A stretch of DNA of 64,000 nt from Pseudevernia furfuracea (GCA_022315425.1 JAIUPT010000039.1:992001-1056000); one strand, 5' to 3'; positions 22,990-35,187 are shown, numbered from the stretch's first letter. Numbers and translations: made by a program. The notes: a model not told the origin generated them from the sequence alone.

Positions 22990-24341
22990 GCCAAACACGA
23001 GATGCGGGGGATTTTCAGAATACGAGGTCGATCAGGGTTCCCGCCATCGACGCGCTAAAAGCAGTGAGCCATCCTGCCAATTTTGAGACTGTCACAAAGT
23101 TCTGGCAACTTGCCTTAAAAATCTGCCATAAACAATCCCAAGGGCTGAGGAGAGCTATGCGACTGCTTCCTTGTGGAGATGAAACTGAAAGCTTTGAAAG
23201 TACTGATAGCTTCATTGAAAAAATTGCATCCTCGCCCTGCGGTATCAAGAAATCTGGTAGAGCTTGAGCATCCATCATGCCCATCAAGGACAGCAGCTCT
23301 GCGGCTTGGGGAACATGCGCCCTAATGTAGTCAAAGGAGATCACCCATGTTGTTGCGATAGGGTTCTTTGCTTGGGTATCTCGTACATCGTCCTCAAAAT
23401 CCTCACTGAGAAGCCTTACTATTGAGACATCACTCTGGCGATACAACTCAAGGTATGGAGTCAGAAACATACAATTTTGAGAAATGTATGATGCTGCCTG
23501 GACCAAAGAGAGAGGGGTTCGTTCAAGCTCTTTTGCAAGTTCTTGGTACAGATTACGGTTTTATTCTAGAGAATCGTCACCAAGTCGGGCCCTGAGCAGT
23601 GATTCAGATTCTCCCAGGGTCATCCACTGGAGCTTGTGGATGTTTCGAGAGGAAGCGAAGTTTGGACCGACCTTTTGAAAGCGTATTGTCAGTAGGACGG
23701 ATCCCCGATCAGACCTTGGAAGACAATCGGCGAGACAAAGAGATCCAGAGCCGTACATGATCTCTACGTCGTCGGCATTATCAATTACAATGAGCCACTG
23801 GCCCGACCCGTCGTCTTCTAACCAGTCTTTGACAAGGTTGAGGGTATCGGAGTCTGGGCTGTAATATCCTGGATTTTCAGCTTTCGTGCTATATCACGAT
23901 ACGTTTCTTGAAGCGTTCAACGGTGCCAGCATATACCCAAAAGATGATATCTGGCTGGAATTTTTTGAATCTCTTGGCGTATTGAAGGGCGATCCGAGTT
24001 CTCTGCTCGTGACAACTCGTTAGTATACGGAAGATGGAGCGCTTCCTGTAGATGCTTCCTAACACGATGCCACCTAAATCGACGGGCGCAAATCTAGAGT
24101 TTTGGTCCTCAAGACACATTTTCGATTCCAAAAATGCCATGACTTCCTCTCTACGAGAAAAGTCAGTCGTTGTGCGGGATATTAGTGGCAGCACTGCTTG
24201 TGTGTCGCGGAAAGCCTTGAGAACCTCGTGAGTGTTCTCATGGTACTCCTTGATCCGGAAGACAACATCATAGCTGAACGTCGTGAGAGCAACGATGTTT
24301 GCAATTATACTAATGGCAGCAAGAGCTTCAGCGCCACTCAT
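22990..24341 (-). pseudogene. Broken NLR-type STAND gene (NB-ARC/NACHT family)
   Basis: From ATG 24341 the frame reads MSGAEALAAISIIANIV, the start of an NLR N-terminal domain. The nucleotide-binding part follows: RTRIALQYAKRFK with IIFWVYAGTVERFKKR, later WLIVIDNADDVEIMY (Walker B) and RSDRGSVLLTIR. A helical region follows (ELAKELERTPLSLVQAASYI, ATTWVISFDYIRAHVPQAAELL). These proteins act in fungal non-self recognition and cell death. The copy is dead: the GLGGIGKT P-loop stretch expected before RTRIALQYA is missing, two frameshifts lie near 23890, TAA stands at 23563-23561, and a T-run (plus-strand A6 at 23218-23223) carries another frameshift. No repeat domain remains downstream. Confidence 0.75.
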
Positions 24342-26291
24342 CGCGTAATCAATGCACGTGGTGATTATGTTTAGGGAAACTAGATGATACCAGTGGGATG
24401 TCAGCAAGACATAGCTGATCGAGACTTGGTGGGGCGCTCATGAGGTTAAGGGCTGATGATGCAGGCCAGGCGCTAAAGAATCCTGCAGCGCCTGTCATTT
24501 TTTGCGTGGCCTTCGCATTGATCGGGATCCATTCACCCCAGACCCTGTCCGAGTCCCTGCCTAGTCCTATTATTGGGAAAGCAAGTAGGTCAGTAGTGAC
24601 ATTATAGGCTGCCATGATATACAGAGGCAGAGCAGATGGCTGGAATTGAGACGTTACGGGGAGTCGCCTGGCGCGTCTGGCGGAGAGAAGGCTTGGCAAA
24701 GGGGCGGCTACGGGTACTTAGCTCGTGTGCTTTCTCTGACGACTACACATCATTACTACCCTTGTCAATGTGGAGACGATAGTATTACCCTTTGTATGTA
24801 ACGGTCCTAGTTAAGAGGTCGTCCTGGATAGTCTATGTGCGTTGGACGTAGTCGCCATATCGTTGGTTGTCGCCGCTCACAGATATGTTTGCGCCTTCTA
24901 CCGTTTTCTCTGACTGTAGTTGCTGCTGCTGCGAGAAAATGCATCTGTTAACATTGAGCATGAGCCATTTGATTTACTGATCTTTGCGACGATGTTTGAC
25001 CTGACTGTCGCGGCGATAGTAGCCAGCATCGGTCATGATGTTCAGATACTTGATCATGAAATGCGAAACTCGAGCCTCTGAAGTCATGCATAATCCGTGG
25101 CATTGAGAGCAAAGATGGCAGCAATACAGTATGGTGACGATAAATTAACGACAGTAAGAAGAAGCTTGAAGCAGTCATCAGCCTGGGCTGCATACCAGGA
25201 GATCATGCTTGGGAATCATGTGCTCAGCTTGCACTGTGCTGCAATGGATGAAGGGCTACCTGAGCAACTTGGACTCCACTCGTGCAATGAATGCGTGGGA
25301 AAAGCAAAGATGAGAAGCCGCAAATACCTTTTTGCGATGTGGCCGTCACGAAGTAGTGACGGCTAAGCGAAGCAGGAAAATCGAATTTCAGAAACAATAG
25401 CAACATCATTCATGCATTCATTGCGGATTCGAACCAAGGACCAAACTCTCCACTGGGCAAAAATATCAAAAAAGACCAGACCTCTCTCATCTGACACATC
25501 ACCTCACCAGTTTCACGCCCAAGAAACATGGGAACCACCGTCAGATGTATGAACTGGTTGGCCAGGCCAATTCATACCGGGCCAACAGATAGCCGGCTTT
25601 CCCGCTTGTCCACCCGAAGCGTACAACCGGTGACCCGGGCAGAGAGGTTGGGGCGCCTAACCCCATTTAATGATGTTGGAAATTCGGATTTCCGAATTGA
25701 ACCAATTGGTATCACACACAGGTCTTTAGTATGTATGGCGTAGAGATAGATGCACATGTGTTCCATGAAGCCGCTAATTCATCGAAGTTGGTTTTTTGCC
25801 AATGGCCATGGACGAGTACCAGCTGCGAGAACTGTGATGACATGTTGCATACTACCTACTTTTCCTTTGGCTAGCGATGTTCTTGGCAGAGGAGATGTAT
25901 CACGCGCGCGCGATTGGCATGCTCATGATCTAAGTGAAATTCTGGGATGAGATCGTGTGTATTGGAAAAACGAGCTCTTTTCCTTTCAAGTCTCTATCAC
26001 AGTCCATGGATCGCTCATCAAATAATTGTCAAGCTTTTCAAATACTATTGAGATGGTGCCAAGTAGCCAAATGCTGTGTAAAAAGCTCACAGTAGTATCC
26101 ATGCCAGATGCCCATACTATGTAATACCATGGAACCTCTAATATCATCTGAGCCACCTGCATCGTCTGCTTCTGCATCCAAGCATACTGTTGTTCTCTCC
26201 CCCCGACTTGGTTTGCCATCCAATCATGCTCTTCATATTCTTGTCTTTCCGTCGTCATAGTACATGATTTGCGATTGCCTCTTGGGATCAG
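24342..26291. other. gene-poor stretch
   Basis: About 1.95 kb with no supported gene. Short frames at 24349-24699, 24948-25409 and 25986-26258 (minus) show no motif or splice pattern. The sequence GGATTCGAACC near 25424 recalls a tRNA T-arm, but no cloverleaf forms. Confidence 0.4.
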
Positions 26292-28048
26292 CTAATCCAA
26301 TCCTCCGGCAACATATCCCTGATATCCATCTCCGCCAAAAGCTCTTTCAATTTCCTGAGACCAGCCGTCTTTCTTAGCGAGCCAATTGCCGCCAAGGAAC
26401 TGGCGGATACAGGTATCATCTGGTTTTTTCTGTGGCGATTCAAGAGGGACGAGACGGTAGAAGTTCTCGTCAACTGGGGTTGGATCGCAAGAGCAGCGGT
26501 GGGAGGACTGTGGCGGGCAATGTCTGAGACGCATCGCCTTCAGCTAGAGACACCTATAGAGATACAGAAGATCTTGGTAGACAGAGACTCACCTGTTGAT
26601 GTCGTGCTGGTATCCAATATCCCTAAAGAACCAAATTTCGCTCTTCGGCACGAACATAGCCACACTCAAAGTATGTATAGGCGCATCACCAAATCGCTCG
26701 TAGTAAAAGCCCCCTCCTCTATCCAACCAGTCAAAGTATCTTTCATTCGCTTCGCCGCGGAAGAAGTTTAGGTCCCCAATCTCGAAGTTGGAAAAGAATT
26801 GGCAGTTATTGTAGTCTCCGCTGTTGTGGGAGTCAAGAAGCCAATCCAGGTCGGCGTTAGGGTGTATCAATTCGGGATGAGCATTGATAAACGAGCGGGT
26901 GCGAGACCAGAGGGAAGGAAAGGAGCGAGCGTCATCGAGGATGTTCATGTTGAAACCGTACTTCATGTTGTTATCGCGCATGAAGCGGAAGATGTCGTAG
27001 TCAATGTCGCAGAAGAAGTGGACCTAGCAGCGAGCGTGTCAGCGTGAATCCATTTTAAGGAACCATACTAGCATACATCGGGTTCAACCCGCCAGTACCA
27101 GTCAAAATCCTTGAGCCGTGGGTGCTTGTAGAAGAATCCACTATTCCAACGGCACATGTGTCTGTAGCTGATCATCCACCCTTTTCCTACGCCAATAGCA
27201 CCTAGGTACTCCAAGCTATTCATAAACCTCCCCTCATCAATCCAATCAGGCAAGGACCAGTGCTCGTTGGGTACGACTTCGTAGTAGCATTTGGCAGACG
27301 TGAGATTCTGTGTAGCAGCCTGCTTTCTGTCAGCCTTGTCCCGCTCTAATTGAAGCCCTTGGCGTACCTTGAACTCATCACTAAATGGCTCATCATTGAA
27401 GAAGATCCACGGATAGTTATACTTTCGATTCCATTGAAACTCCAGCTGTCGCATACTTTGCATCAAACCAGGCAGCTCAGAGTTGCGCACCAAGCTGATG
27501 AGAGCAGCTCTCGGTTTCGTAGAGTGATGACCGAACGACGGCACCGACTTCAGCAAACTCAACTCAGTGTTTTCCGCATGCTTATTGTTTGAGTTCTGCT
27601 CTAGCCAATGCATTGGATCAGGAGCGTGTTTCTTCGTCGTAGAGATTGTCTCTGAGATGGGGCGTAGGACTTGGTATGGGTTCGCGACTTGTTGCTGTAC
27701 CGTGATGTGGATCACTCGACGTCGCCATGTATGCGGTTGTGGTATGACCCAGATAAGGAGAGCCAATAGCAAGCAGACCACGACAGCAATCTGCCTCTTC
27801 GATACCGTGTTGCGAAGGCTCGAGGGCAAGTATCTGGGCCATCGCGATGGTGCTGGTGACGTCCAAAATGATGAGGTAGAAGAGAAGGAGCTGGCAGAAG
27901 ACGATCGGGAAGTCTCACTGGATGGCAGAGAGAACTTGGAGATTGAGGTGATGGAGGGTGTGGCGAGTCGCTTGGGCGATTTGTCCACGAAGGGATCCCG
28001 TCCTGGTGTGCTGAACAGCTTCCATGCTGTGCGCTCCAAGAAGCTCAT
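26292..28048 (-). CDS. Alpha-1,2-mannosyltransferase, KRE2/KTR family (GT15)
   Basis: Three exons, 28048-27077, 27023-26593 and 26523-26292, join in frame to 544 residues. It is a Golgi type II protein: ~85 cytosolic residues rich in Ser, then one membrane helix (about residues 87-102, AVVVCLLLALLIW), a stem, and the luminal catalytic domain. Family marks are SLVRNSELPGLMQSMRQLE, YPWIFFNDEPFSDEF, FDWYWRVEPDV joined to VHFFCDIDYD across the first intron, and FFSNFEIGDLNFFRGE with GGGFYYERFGDAPIHT. The Glu of FEIGDL is the conserved catalytic-site residue of the family. It adds mannose from GDP-mannose to O- and N-linked glycans of secreted and wall proteins. The cytosolic tail is longer than in yeast Kre2. 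An upstream in-frame ATG at 28312 exists but gives an unlikely N-terminus. Confidence 0.93.
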
Positions 28049-28512
28049 CTCAGCAGAGTACACAGAGCTTGGTTGATGACGCGAGCTCGCACGGATATAG
28101 GAGTCGAGATCTCGAGTGACGAACTGCAAAGACTTGGCTTGGCATTGGCAGATGCAAGTGTTGAGGTAGGAGCTTAAACACAATATGGCAGATTTTACCT
28201 CGCTGTTCCCCAATTTGGCGGCTTGATTTCCGTATTTCGTTCCCAAGTGCACTCTTGGCATACCCCATGGTAGTTCATTTGTTCCGGCAGTCACAATGGA
28301 CGAGTCACGCATGGGTCACAAACCTCAAAATTAAGGTATGTATGTGGCAGGAGCGACCCTGTCCAATCCACTGTCCCCCATTGCCATTGCCCTCCTCGCA
28401 ATCGAGCCCCGTATGTTAGTGTACAAGACAATACGCTATGCGCCTTCCTTGGCTCACTGGATATCTCACAGCACCCGAACGCCTTGCTATGTATGATGTA
28501 TCAATTCTCCAA
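28049..28512. other. intergenic: mannosyltransferase promoter and HIR1 3' end
   Basis: 464 bases between the mannosyltransferase start and the HIR1 stop, both on minus. No coding signal of its own. Confidence 0.5.
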
Positions 28513-31500
28513 TTAAGAGACCATGACATCTCCTCCTTCCTCCTGTTCCTCCATGACTCCAAGAACCTTTGCATATGGTACAGTGATTCGTTGCAGATCA
28601 CGATTCTTGCCTGTGATGTATTAGTACGAGGTGATGATCGTGAACAAAATGGCCTTACCTAAGATCAATATCACGCCTTTCAAGAGTTCTCGTCGCGGCC
28701 ATCCACAGAGCATGTCAGTCTCATTGCCCCAATGTCGATCCTCTGCATTTCTCGCTGGTGCTTTCGCTTTTGCTCTTCCTTCCTCCCCAGTATCCTCGTA
28801 GATCCCTCCAAGCAGGCCACGTAGGAGCTCCTCAACTTTCATCTTTAGCCCTTCGACACCAAGTCTCTTGGCATACATGTACAGGTACACCTGGAACTCA
28901 TCTTTGGCACCTAGCATCATGGCAGCAGCGATTCTGTTCTCGAGATGTGCAATCGACACGGTTGACTCAAAGCCTTCAAAACCTTCACGAGAGAGCAGCT
29001 GTTTGACAAGCCTATTGAGAACCTGCGCTCGCCCTCGAGCTAGCGTCTCGTTGGTAGTAGTTCGCTCGAGGAACGGTATGACACCTGCCGAGACATTCGA
29101 GCTGGACGTATCATTGCCAAGAGCTGAGGTGGATCGCAAATTCCCAACAGAGGAGTCTGTCGAGTTCCAGTACTGACTGCCAACCATCCACCATAGCTCC
29201 GAAAGACGCTGCCAGACGAACATTGACGGCGAGTAAGCATATCCCTCGCCATTTGTAAGAGTGATCACGATCCGACCCTCTGAGTTTAGGCGGGCGCCAG
29301 TAATAGCCGGAGCCTTGGTCGGATGTTCTTGTAAGCTATGAGTTGCAATGTCCAGTATTGGAGCGAGCGATACAGGTGGGTGAGGAGACGATAGATGAAT
29401 CATGTCCCACACGTAACAGAGGCCAGCAGCTGTAATGCACAGTAGCCACTGATCCTGGCATTCCAGAACGACAGGCTGACTCTCCATGACCAATGCGTTG
29501 ATCAGCCTCCTTCCTACGGGAGTCCAGGCATAAACACTTCCATCTTCACAAGCGATTGACCAAAAGTCCTTGTTTCCTGTCACCAGTAGAGCGCTTCTGG
29601 GTAAGTAGTCCTGGAACACAGGCTGGCCTCGTTTCGTGACGGTGACTCGACAAGGTTCCTGATCGTGTGCCTTTCCAGTAATCGAGATCTGCGTCGGGTT
29701 TCGAGCTTCGATCATGGCTTCTGTCTGTGTAGATTGATCCGAATTATTCGCATTGCCTCCATTTGCTGCGACACCAGATCCTCCGAAAAATTGCACAATG
29801 TGTGAGCGAATCTTTGGTACTGCCAGCCTTACTTGGCTGACTGTAAGGTTAGGATTAGTAATGGCAGGTCGGATGAACTCAGGTGTAGGCTGCTGCCCTG
29901 CCGGTGCAACGACATTCTTTGCAGGTAAGAGCCCGTTAGTGGTATTCGACAGTATTGGTATTGCCCCGTCCTGGCTTGCAATAGCAATTCTCTTCTCGAC
30001 ATGATCGTCTTCGACCCCTTCGACTGCCGCAAGTCGTCGCTTGTTGCCCAACAGAAGACTTGCAAGGCCCCCTTTGGGTAAGCCATCAAAAGGCTTGGAC
30101 AAATCCAGGATGGCTTGTGGCTGGTCGTTTTGTGCACCTTGGTTGCTCGAAGAGGCCATAAGCTGCGTTCGAGGAAGTGAAGATTCATTCCCAGCAGATG
30201 ACACGAGCAACGGTGCTATGCGCTTCTTACCATCTTTCGTAATAGTGACGCGTGATTTGAGTCTCTCGAGCTTGGCTGCATTCGGGTCTTCCTTTGCTTT
30301 TGGAATTTGCTCTTCCGGTTTGGCAGTGTCTTGATCATGCGCTTGGCCATTGGTGAGAGCCGGCGTCGCACTGGGCCCATTCGTGAGGAGTCCTTGAGAT
30401 TGTACGGGCACGCCGTTGCCATTTGTCATGACTGCCGGACTCGGTCCAGCGTCTCCCATCAAAGCACCCATTCGCCCTTCGACACCACGCATCTCGCCTT
30501 CCTTACTCTTCTCTTCAAGTAGTAACCCATCAGTCCCTTCAACAATCCCGGCACCTCGTCGTCCAGCTCCAAATTTGGCTAGTGCCTTTTCATTTTCGTC
30601 TAAGCTAACTTCATATCCAATCTCACTTGTTTCAAATACCAGCGCAATCACCGTTCCATCCAAACTAGTAACGATTAGCGTCTTGCCATCAGGAGTCCAA
30701 GCAAGGTCTGATATGGACTTGACAGCCAACTCTTGCGTGATACATAATGGCCTTGGGTTGGTCGTGATCCACACACTGAGAGCTTTGTCTTGACCGGCGC
30801 AGGCGATGACGGTATGGACGGGGCTCGTTTTCGGATCGAAAGGTTTCTTGGCTGGATCATGTCTTGTGAAGAGCCGGGGCGAGAATGCGCAAACCTCCAC
30901 AGGCTGCTCATGGCCGATGAGATTGATGTCTCCGTCCCATGCACCGCGGTTGATTATAGCCACAGAGCTAACAGGCCCATTGACAGCATTCGCGGCGGCT
31001 ATATGGTTTCCATCTGGCGACCAGGAACATCTTCGAAAGTATGTTGTAAGGGGAGAAGCGACGAAAGGTGCTGATATGGTCTTCTCGAGCTGGAAATTAT
31101 TCATCTGATCATGGGGGCCGGAATTAGGTCCAGGGGGTGTGAACCGCCAGATCTTGATCGTCCTGTCATCGCTCGCCGTTGCAAAGTATTTATTCGCCGG
31201 ATCGAAAGTAAGGCCTTTGACATGGCTCTGATGGCTGACTAGCGTCTTGAGCTTCTCAAAAGTGTAGCCTGACCAAACCACTACTTTGGAATCCAACCCA
31301 ACAGTGACCAGTATCGAAGAGTCGTACGACCAGCCCAAGTCCTGAACATCGTTATCATGGCCAATTAATCTTCTGCTAATCTTCCAATTTTCTACTGGCG
31401 GAGCTTCGTTGCTTCCTGTCCCATGGTCAGCCTTTTCCCGATCCCACTCTAGCTAGGCCAATCCAGCGTACCGAACGTAGCAAATTCAGAGGGCGGACTT

Positions 31501-31858
31501 GGATCGATGTAGTAGATGCATACTATTCTATCATCTGACCCTGATGCCAAATATTTCCCAGTCCCAGAAAATCGTACAGAGTGTATGGTGCCGGAGTGGT
31601 TGCTCATTGAGCAGAGCTGTTTGGGTTTGGTGTAAGAAGGATCGGGCGCATTGTAGATGGCGTCTGTGGACCAGATACGGACAAAGCCATCTACAGTGAG
31701 GAGTCAGCTGAAATATCTCCCGAATTACTGAGAGAATTCCACTCACCTCCAGCAGCTGTGACGAGCCTCTTTCCATCGGGTGAGACATGGCAGCTGTAGA
31801 CTTCAAAGTCCTTCTTCTCCCCGCTATGCGTGAGCCATACTGGGCGGATGTATTTCAT
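28513..31858 (-). CDS. HIR1: Histone chaperone Hir1/HIRA
   Basis: Exons 31858-31747, 31690-31472, 31415-28659 and 28610-28513 give 1061 residues, the usual size for fungal Hir1. The HIR complex deposits H3-H4 outside S phase and represses histone genes. The protein begins MKYIRPVWLTHSGEKKDFEVYS, the conserved HIRA start. WD40 repeats fill the first ~400 residues (SGTGKYLASGSDDR, ANKYFATASDDRTIKIW). A linker with the B-domain-like KSRVTITKDGKKRIAP segment and the C-terminal HIRA domain follow (VLECQDQWLLCITAAGLCYVW, LENRIAAAMMLGAKDEF). All three introns have GTGAGT, GTACGC and GTAAGG donors and keep the frame. The last exon is short and ends EEQEEGGDVMVS. Confidence 0.96.
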
Positions 31859-32589
31859 GGCAGCGGTCTAGAAGCTTCAGCTTGTGGCGCATGTCTCTCA
31901 GAACTTATATGATATATGGAGGATGGCTGTCAAAACAAATAGTGTGCGGATATGTTGGCCATAAATGTGATTGGCCTTGGCATTGATTGCTCGCGCGGCG
32001 CGCGTAATTTTTTTTAGTTCTACCTAAAGTACTTTGTACAAATAAATTTTTGTTTATTCTCGAGTGAGCCATAACTAATTCCAGCCGAACCCTTGCAGAG
32101 GGATTCAAATGCATATGGCTCTACCGATGTCTACAAGAAAGTCCCCGAGCTTGAGATCGCCAGTTGCCGTTGTCGTTCGTAGCAGGGAGCAAGGTCGCTT
32201 GAAGAAAGAGCATGACTGAGCGTTGAGAAAGCAGTGGAGAACTACAAGGCAGCAATAAGGCAGCAGTATGTGGACCAATGCGTCCGGATCTTCCATGTTG
32301 AGATATTTGTGTGTACGCCTAGCTCCAAGCTGGCATTACCACTCAACTTGAGCCTGATGGCCTAAAGCAAAGCCGGATGCTCGAGACATCTAAACAGGTA
32401 CTCTTGCATCCCCTCGCTGACGGTCTTTACTCTCGCACAAGGTTTGAATGAGAGTATCTGGATCTCTCAGATGTGCCCCCACGTCATACCCAGCCTCTGG
32501 AAGTAAGAGAATAATGACCCTTTGGGCACCATTCCCATATACCTAGACTGCCACGCGGCTGCCCAAGTCCCTACACATGAGTAACAGTA
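31859..32589. other. intergenic: HIR1 promoter
   Basis: 731 bases with an AT-rich core (TTTTTTTAGTTC near 32008) and no convincing gene. Confidence 0.45.
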
Positions 32590-33159
32590 TCAGCGTATCT
32601 TCTTCATCGTAACAAACCGCAGGAAGCGCGACTTGCCCTCAAGTGGTCCCAGTTCCCCAAACCCTGCAATGAATCCTAACCACTCCACCGCATAAGGCGC
32701 CAACACTACCAAGACACCCAGAGCAATGACCGTGCAGAAGACCGCCGTCGCTTCAGGATGATCGGCTGCAAATCCTTCAGTCATCTTGAGACCTTCGTAA
32801 GCTTTATCAGACGCCTCTTTAATTGCCGCGTTCAAGGGCTCTCCGGCCCTGAGGACTGCCTCTAACGCTGCTAAAATCTTCTTAGCCAGATACTCGGACC
32901 ATCCGCCAGCTGCGTGAACGAGGGACTGAATGGTGCCATCTAAAGAGGGACCATTCTTGTCGGCGTCCGACATGGCGGACACGATGGACAAGGCGGCCTC
33001 GTCATTGCGCAGTCTCAACTTCTCATCGTCAAGTGCGGAAATTGGATTTTGGAAAGCGGTCTTTTCGGAGATATACTGGTATCTCACCGTTTCGTCGGGA
33101 AGTTGGATGCCGCGCTTGATTGGGAAGCATGGGAAGATCGCTTTGAGGAGGCTGTCCAT
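32590..33159 (-). CDS. Small membrane protein, possibly ISG12/6-16-like
   Basis: From ATG 33159 (MDSLLKAIFPCFPI) the frame gives 189 residues. The middle is helical (GWSEYLAKKILAALEAVLRAG, IKEASDKAYEGLKM) and leads to one membrane helix, ATAVFCTVIALGVLVVLAPYAVE, then a Gly-rich GFIAGFGELGP turn. This helix order resembles fungal proteins related to the interferon-induced 6-16/ISG12 family, which sit in mitochondrial or endoplasmic membranes. The usual Gly-rich second half is absent: the protein ends 20 residues after the GELGP turn, so it may be truncated or spliced to a further exon. An upstream ATG at 33219 adds 20 basic residues. Confidence 0.5.
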   Translation of the reverse strand: MDSLLKAIFPCFPIKRGIQLPDETVRYQYISEKTAFQNPISALDDEKLRLRNDEAALSIVSAMSDADKNGPSLDGTIQSLVHAAGGWSEYLAKKILAALEAVLRAGEPLNAAIKEASDKAYEGLKMTEGFAADHPEATAVFCTVIALGVLVVLAPYAVEWLGFIAGFGELGPLEGKSRFLRFVTMKKIR

Positions 33160-33972
33160 TCTGGAGGATTGCCGAGAGTTGTTGGAAAGACGCACAAGTC
33201 TTCTAGTTTTAACAAGCAAAGGGATTTTGAAACTCGGTGAGTCAGACTATTACTCCACTTGCGAAGGAGGCGTTTTTGGTGGAGGCAAATGTGATGCGAC
33301 TTTTCTAGTATGATGATATGATGACAGCTAGAAAGGTTAATCGTCCAGAAGAAAGAAGTATGGGAAGATGGAGGAGGGAAGGGGGTATTTGTAGGCAGCA
33401 GTCGCGGGGTGAAGGTGAGGCTGTGGGTTCGGATCAGCACGAATGGAATGCCTCTTCTGGAGGTGGGGGCCGTGTGGATTACAACGAAAGCATCTTCATG
33501 CATAAATACAGTGGGGTTCATCCAATAGATGCTTAGAGTGTGTCCCTGCAGTACACCGTATGCACGTTTCGAGTAAAACTGGAAAATGAATTGCGGCCTT
33601 GAAGATAGGCTCGGGATGGGCAGTGATCTTCGATATACTTGAGATACACCTTGACAATAGATATGCTTAGGTCAAATGATCAAAGAAAGAGAAACAAAGT
33701 TTTTGCCGCATCAATTCTTGTAGTTGCTACGACGACAGTTGAGACACCGAGAGCGATGCAAGATGACTGAATCGACAGCAAGAATGTAGCTGATAGAAAA
33801 TTGATCCAATCACTTACCGCGGAAAACATGGTAGAGTAATAGCAGATGGATGTCTGGATCTTGTCCGGCCCGTACCCAAGGTACTCGCTCACAAGCTCTC
33901 AGCCTTGTCTAGCCTGAATACATACTTGTTGAAAAAGAACCTTACAAGAATCAAACATGTTTGGTTGGTAAT
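33160..33972. other. intergenic
   Basis: 813 bases between two minus genes. A frame at 33680-33892 (minus) is short and without features. It holds the 5' region of the small membrane protein gene and the 3' region of the oxidoreductase. Confidence 0.45.
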
Positions 33973-35187
33973 TTAGTTCATGTTGTGTCGAGACACGCCC
34001 TCGGTATTTTCAAGCCTGAAGACATACTTCACAGCACTCGCTTTTCCATCTTTGAGATTCTGCAGAGCCCCCTGGATACCTGCCAATCCTCCCGGCACAA
34101 CTTCATAAGGATGTCCCTTGAAGAAGCCCTTCTGCAAGCCCCTTGCGAAGTACCGGAAAAAAGCCATGGCGAACTCCTCATTGCCGGTCTGCATGCCCGT
34201 CTTCTTTTGCCAAGGATCTGAGTCCGTCCCAATCTGTGCGGCACCCACGGTTGTTGTTGATCTCTGGACCGTCTCCGGGATCTCTTTGTAGTCTTTGCCT
34301 GGTAGTACCAGCGTAATCTTTCCGGTCTGATGATCAAGCACCTTGCAGATATTTACGTAGCTGCCATGTTCGCTCACAGCATCGAAAGCGTACTCGACTT
34401 TGCCACCAGCATTCTGGACAGCCGCCTTGAGGTTCTGAACAAGCTTCTCATTGCCCTCTCGATAATCCAGAACGATGTCTCCCTTACTCTGGTCAATCAT
34501 CCCTTCCACATGTGACATTCCTCTTCCAGCAACGCAGATCAATGGGTGGATATTGGACTGTCGGGCAAGCTGGATCGCAAAGGAACCGACCGCTGCCGCT
34601 GCACCATAAATAATCATAGGGATCGGAGTGGTGGTAGGGCGCCACGGTGGAGGAAGACCGAGGCGCTGGTAGAGACCAAATGCCGCTGTCATTGCAGCTA
34701 ATGGGATTGTGGCGGCCTCTGAGAGCGGAGTCAGCAAAGCAATGTAAAGAACCTCAGCAGAGAAAGGCTTACCCTCAAAGCTCGTCTTTTTTGGAATATG
34801 AAACGTTGTGTGATCCCAGCTAACAGCATACTCAGCATAACTACCACCAGGCGCCATCATCTGGTGAAAGGCTGCCACGCGATCTCCTCGCTTGAATTCA
34901 ACAACGTTCGAGCCAACAGAGTGAACCACTCCCGCAATGTCGTCCCCTTGATTGGAGCTTGTCCCTGTCCATTGCGGCCTTTTCCAATCCTTAGGGTTCG
35001 AGCCAGAAACCACGACTTTAGTCACCACCTGATCAGGTTCCGGATTTGGTATGGGAGAGTCAACGATCTCGACCTTTGGACCTGCAGAGACAATTGCTTC
35101 TTTCATCTTGGGTGAATAAGTTGGAGAGAAGAGTTTGGCTGATGTGGTGGAAAAGGAGCGGCGGGTGAGAGATTGTAGTACGGCCAT
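33973..35187 (-). CDS. MDR-superfamily NAD(P)H oxidoreductase (quinone reductase / trans-enoyl reductase type)
   Basis: Exons 35187-34773 and 34718-33973, split by a 54 base intron (GTAAGC, branch GCTGAC, CTCAG), give 386 residues. The N-terminal GroES-like part has VVVSGSNPKDWKRPQW and GDDIAGVVHSVGSNVVEFKRGDRVAAF. The nucleotide-binding part has MIIYGAAAAVGSFAIQLARQ and DIVLDYREGNEKLVQNLK. No structural or catalytic zinc ligands are evident, as in quinone reductases and the enoyl reductases of fungal metabolism. The first ~25 residues (LTRRSFSTTSAKLF) look like a mitochondrial presequence. It stands alone, with no polyketide genes nearby, so a stress or general detoxifying role is more likely than a cluster role. 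The intron is a multiple of three with no stop, so an unspliced form would add 18 residues. Confidence 0.85.
   Translation of the reverse strand: MAVLQSLTRRSFSTTSAKLFSPTYSPKMKEAIVSAGPKVEIVDSPIPNPEPDQVVTKVVVSGSNPKDWKRPQWTGTSSNQGDDIAGVVHSVGSNVVEFKRGDRVAAFHQMMAPGGSYAEYAVSWDHTTFHIPKKTSFEGKPFSAEVLYIALLTPLSEAATIPLAAMTAAFGLYQRLGLPPPWRPTTTPIPMIIYGAAAAVGSFAIQLARQSNIHPLICVAGRGMSHVEGMIDQSKGDIVLDYREGNEKLVQNLKAAVQNAGGKVEYAFDAVSEHGSYVNICKVLDHQTGKITLVLPGKDYKEIPETVQRSTTTVGAAQIGTDSDPWQKKTGMQTGNEEFAMAFFRYFARGLQKGFFKGHPYEVVPGGLAGIQGALQNLKDGKASAVKYVFRLENTEGVSRHNMN

Noticed and set aside
24349..24699. 116-residue minus frame upstream of the NLR remnant
   Set aside because: No motif, poor composition and no splice link to the NLR start at 24341.
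25424..25445. Possible tRNA (GGATTCGAACC on plus, T-arm on minus)
   Set aside because: No matching stem, anticodon arm or acceptor stem around it.
32090..32115. Possible tRNA T-arm (GGATTCAAATG)
   Set aside because: Flanking sequence does not form the other arms.
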